Source of the DNA: Lachnospiraceae bacterium
GTDB taxonomy: Bacteria > Bacillota_A > Clostridia > Lachnospirales > Lachnospiraceae
Reading direction: 5' to 3'
Length of the DNA: 64,000 nucleotides
Assembly (NCBI GenBank): GCA_016291475.1
Contig: JAEEXJ010000003.1
Span: 1 to 64,000 of the forward strand
Part shown: piece by piece, positions 62,100 through 64,000 of the stretch
Layout: the number at the start of each line of letters is the position of its first letter
Numbering within the stretch: the first letter of the stretch is position 1
The notes under the pieces: generated by a model
Told to the model about the DNA's origin: nothing
The model's input: only the letters and a program-made list of their open reading frames with translations
Database searches by the model: none
Position numbers and translations under genes: made by a program

Positions 62100-63266
62100 T
62101 CATCCCTTTACTACTCTTACTCGGAGAACACCTTCAGCTGAAGAAAGCTTCTCAACGAGACTGGGAGTGGGAACATCATCAAGATCAAGCATGGTAACGG
62201 CATAATCTCCCTTTGACTTATTCATCATATCGGAGATATTGATCTTCTCTGCACCGATAACAGCAGTGAACTGAGTGATCATGTTAGCCTGATTCTTATG
62301 GAATACTTCAACTCTTCCCTTCTTATCGCAAACGCCCATATCAAGTGCGGGATAGTTTACGGAATTCCTGATATTTCCGTTATTAAGGTAATCCATGATC
62401 TCTGCAACTGCCATCTTAGCACAGTTATCTTCGGACTCTTCGGTACTTGCTCCGAGGTGAGGAGTAAGGATCACACCGGGCTGTCCCGCAGTTGTGGAGT
62501 TAGGGAAATCGGTTACGTATCTTGCTACCTTACCGTTCTTGAGAGCCTCAAGCATATCGGTCTCGGAAACAAGAAGATCTCTTGCATAGTTAATGACGAC
62601 AACGCCGTCCTTCATCATGGAGATAGCTTCACGATTAATGGTTCCCTTGGTTGAATCAAGAAGAGGTACATGAATGGTGATATAATCACACTCTTTGTAG
62701 ATCTCTTCTACCTTCTCCACATGGATAACGCTTCTGGAGAGGTTCCAAGCAGCATTAACAGAGAGGTAAGGATCGTAGCCGTAAACCTGCATTCCGAGGT
62801 GCTGGGCTGCATTAGCAACCTTAACACCGATGGCACCGAGTCCGATGACCCCAAGCTTCTTGCCGGCAATCTCGGTTCCTGCAAAATATTTCTTCTGCTT
62901 CTCGGCAGTCTTTGCTATGTCGGAATCGGATGCATTATCTTTGCACCACTGAATACCGCCTACAATATCTCTTGCGGCAAGGAGCATACCTGCGATAACA
63001 AGCTCCTTAACGCCGTTAGCATTAGCGCCGGGTGTATTGAATACTACGATTCCCTTTTCCGCACACTTATCAAGAGGGATGTTATTAACACCTGCTCCTG
63101 CTCTTGCAACAGCAAGGAGTGAATCTGGAAGGTCCATATCATGCATTGCGGCACTTCTTACAAGGATACCTTCTGCCTCTTCGGTCTTATCGGTTATCTG
63201 GAAATCACCTGTAAGATCGGCAAGGCCAACCTGTGAAATGGGATTAAGGCAATTGATCTTAAACAT
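62100..63266 (-). CDS. serA: D-3-phosphoglycerate dehydrogenase
   Basis: A 388-aa NAD-dependent enzyme, first step of serine synthesis. The NAD-binding motif is GVIGLGAIGVKVAN (about 139-152), catalytic residues lie around VARAGAGVNNIP, and TPHLGASTEESEDN holds the catalytic His. A C-terminal ACT domain (about 315-388) suggests feedback control by serine. It follows serC by 26 bp. Confidence 0.97.
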   Translation of the reverse strand: MFKINCLNPISQVGLADLTGDFQITDKTEEAEGILVRSAAMHDMDLPDSLLAVARAGAGVNNIPLDKCAEKGIVVFNTPGANANGVKELVIAGMLLAARDIVGGIQWCKDNASDSDIAKTAEKQKKYFAGTEIAGKKLGVIGLGAIGVKVANAAQHLGMQVYGYDPYLSVNAAWNLSRSVIHVEKVEEIYKECDYITIHVPLLDSTKGTINREAISMMKDGVVVINYARDLLVSETDMLEALKNGKVARYVTDFPNSTTAGQPGVILTPHLGASTEESEDNCAKMAVAEIMDYLNNGNIRNSVNYPALDMGVCDKKGRVEVFHKNQANMITQFTAVIGAEKINISDMMNKSKGDYAVTMLDLDDVPTPSLVEKLSSAEGVLRVRVVKG

Positions 63267-63292
63267 CTGGAAACTCCTTTCAAAGAGGCAAA

Positions 63293-64000
63293 TTAAGCGT
63301 TCTCAGCCTCGAACTTCTTCATGAACTCAACAAGCTTCTCAACACCTTCCTTAGGCATTGCGTTGTAGATGGATGCTCTCATACCGCCAACGGTTCTGTG
63401 ACCCTTGAGATTTACGAATCCTGCTTCGGTAGCTTCCTTGACGAACTTAGCGTCAAGCTCTTCATTACCGGTAACGAAAGGAACGTTCATGAGAGATCTG
63501 TCTTCTTTTACGACTGTTCCCTTGAAAAGCTTTGAAGAATCAAGGAAATCGTAAAGGATCTTAGCCTTCTCTTCGTTTCTCTTCTTCATCTCCTCAAGTC
63601 CGCCCATTTTCTTAAGCCACTTGAATACCTTGCCGCAGATGTAAATGGTGTAGCAAGGAGGAGTATTGTAAAGAGAATCATTGTCTGCCTGAGTCTTCCA
63701 CTTAAGCATGGTGGGAGTTCCGGGAAGGCACTCATCCGTGATGAGATCTTCTCTGATAATAGCGATAACGCAGCCTGCAGGTCCGACATTCTTCTGAACG
63801 CCGCCGTAGATTACTCCATACTTGGTTACATCAACAGGCTCGGAAAGGAAACAGGAGGAAACATCGGAAACAAGGATCTTGCCTTTGGTGTTGGGAAGAG
63901 TCTTATACTTGGTTCCGTAAATGGTATTGTTCTCACAGATGTAGACATAGTCCATATCATCGGTGATGGGAAGATCCGAGCAATCGGGAATATAGCTGAA
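63293..64000 (-). CDS. serC: Phosphoserine aminotransferase (5' end outside window)
   Basis: The reading frame stays open from its stop at 63293 to the window edge, giving the C-terminal 235 residues. It transfers an amino group to 3-phosphohydroxypyruvate, the product of SerA. The stretch GVIYGGVQKNVGPAGCVIAIIRED contains the PLP-binding Lys (QKN). The C-terminal HRTVGGMRASIYNAMPKEGVE is typical. About 125 N-terminal residues are missing. Confidence 0.95.
   Translation of the reverse strand, partial: FSYIPDCSDLPITDDMDYVYICENNTIYGTKYKTLPNTKGKILVSDVSSCFLSEPVDVTKYGVIYGGVQKNVGPAGCVIAIIREDLITDECLPGTPTMLKWKTQADNDSLYNTPPCYTIYICGKVFKWLKKMGGLEEMKKRNEEKAKILYDFLDSSKLFKGTVVKEDRSLMNVPFVTGNEELDAKFVKEATEAGFVNLKGHRTVGGMRASIYNAMPKEGVEKLVEFMKKFEAENA

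Overview
The window looks like a chromosomal segment of a strictly anaerobic, low-to-moderate-GC Gram-positive bacterium of the Lachnospiraceae type (Butyrivibrio/Pseudobutyrivibrio-like). This rests on gene order (rpsP-khpA-rimM-trmD-rplS; rbgA-rnhB-FliK-like-FlhB-C-like-yraN; plsX-acpP-rnc-smc-ftsY), on a long-form Prs, an archaeal-type Asd and anaerobic ribonucleotide reductase as the only RNR seen. Nearly all genes are on the minus strand and tightly packed, often with 1-4 bp overlaps. I see no prophage, complete insertion sequence, CRISPR array or rRNA.

Layout from left to right. 1-100: a complex inverted-repeat element cut by the window edge. 137-3846: nrdG, nrdD and a WYL regulator, followed by a tiny membrane protein (3916-4092). 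4174-11126: a membrane-anchored MutS-like ATPase and a nucleoside salvage operon (tyrS, purine nucleoside phosphorylase, cytidine deaminase, MTA/SAH-deaminase-like amidohydrolase, purine permease). 11207-23702: one long apparent operon, prs - DUF512 - der - plsY - gpsA - pseudo-histidine-kinase - hybrid protein - response regulator - MoxR ATPase - VWA protein. 23761-32438: a two-component system and the rbgA/rnhB cluster with two signal peptidases. 32578-37140: ribosome, tRNA-modification and SRP genes. 37205-46090: smc/ftsY and phospholipid/ACP genes, and rpmF. 46308-50633: small envelope proteins and a TrpXYZ-like ABC transporter. 50775-57813: a hexapeptide transferase-like protein, topB, an EAL protein, asd and argH. 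57992-64000: tRNA-Thr(CGT), a catalytically impaired branching-enzyme homologue, a DUF1015 protein, a small plus-strand gene, serA and partial serC.

The most unusual system is at 11.2-18.2 kb. Three consecutive signalling proteins together hold a dimerisation/phosphoacceptor domain, receivers and an HPt domain but no intact ATP-binding kinase domain. One is a pseudo-kinase lacking the key His, Asn and receiver Asp; the next has HisKA joined directly to receivers. The third is a response regulator that overlaps the hybrid gene and a MoxR AAA+ ATPase gene by 4 bp each, and a VWA (CoxE-like) protein follows. I infer a phosphorelay fed by an outside donor that controls a MoxR/VWA chaperone-like machine.

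Other points of note: a GH13 branching-enzyme homologue missing two of three catalytic residues; a TrmD with a roughly 170-residue C-terminal extension; an EAL protein with a dead GGDEF motif; a nested RNA-like structure between acpP and rnc; a perfect terminator hairpin inside the first codons of a DUF2752 gene; promoters whose -35 boxes lie inside terminator-like hairpins; and nested palindromes over the argH promoter.
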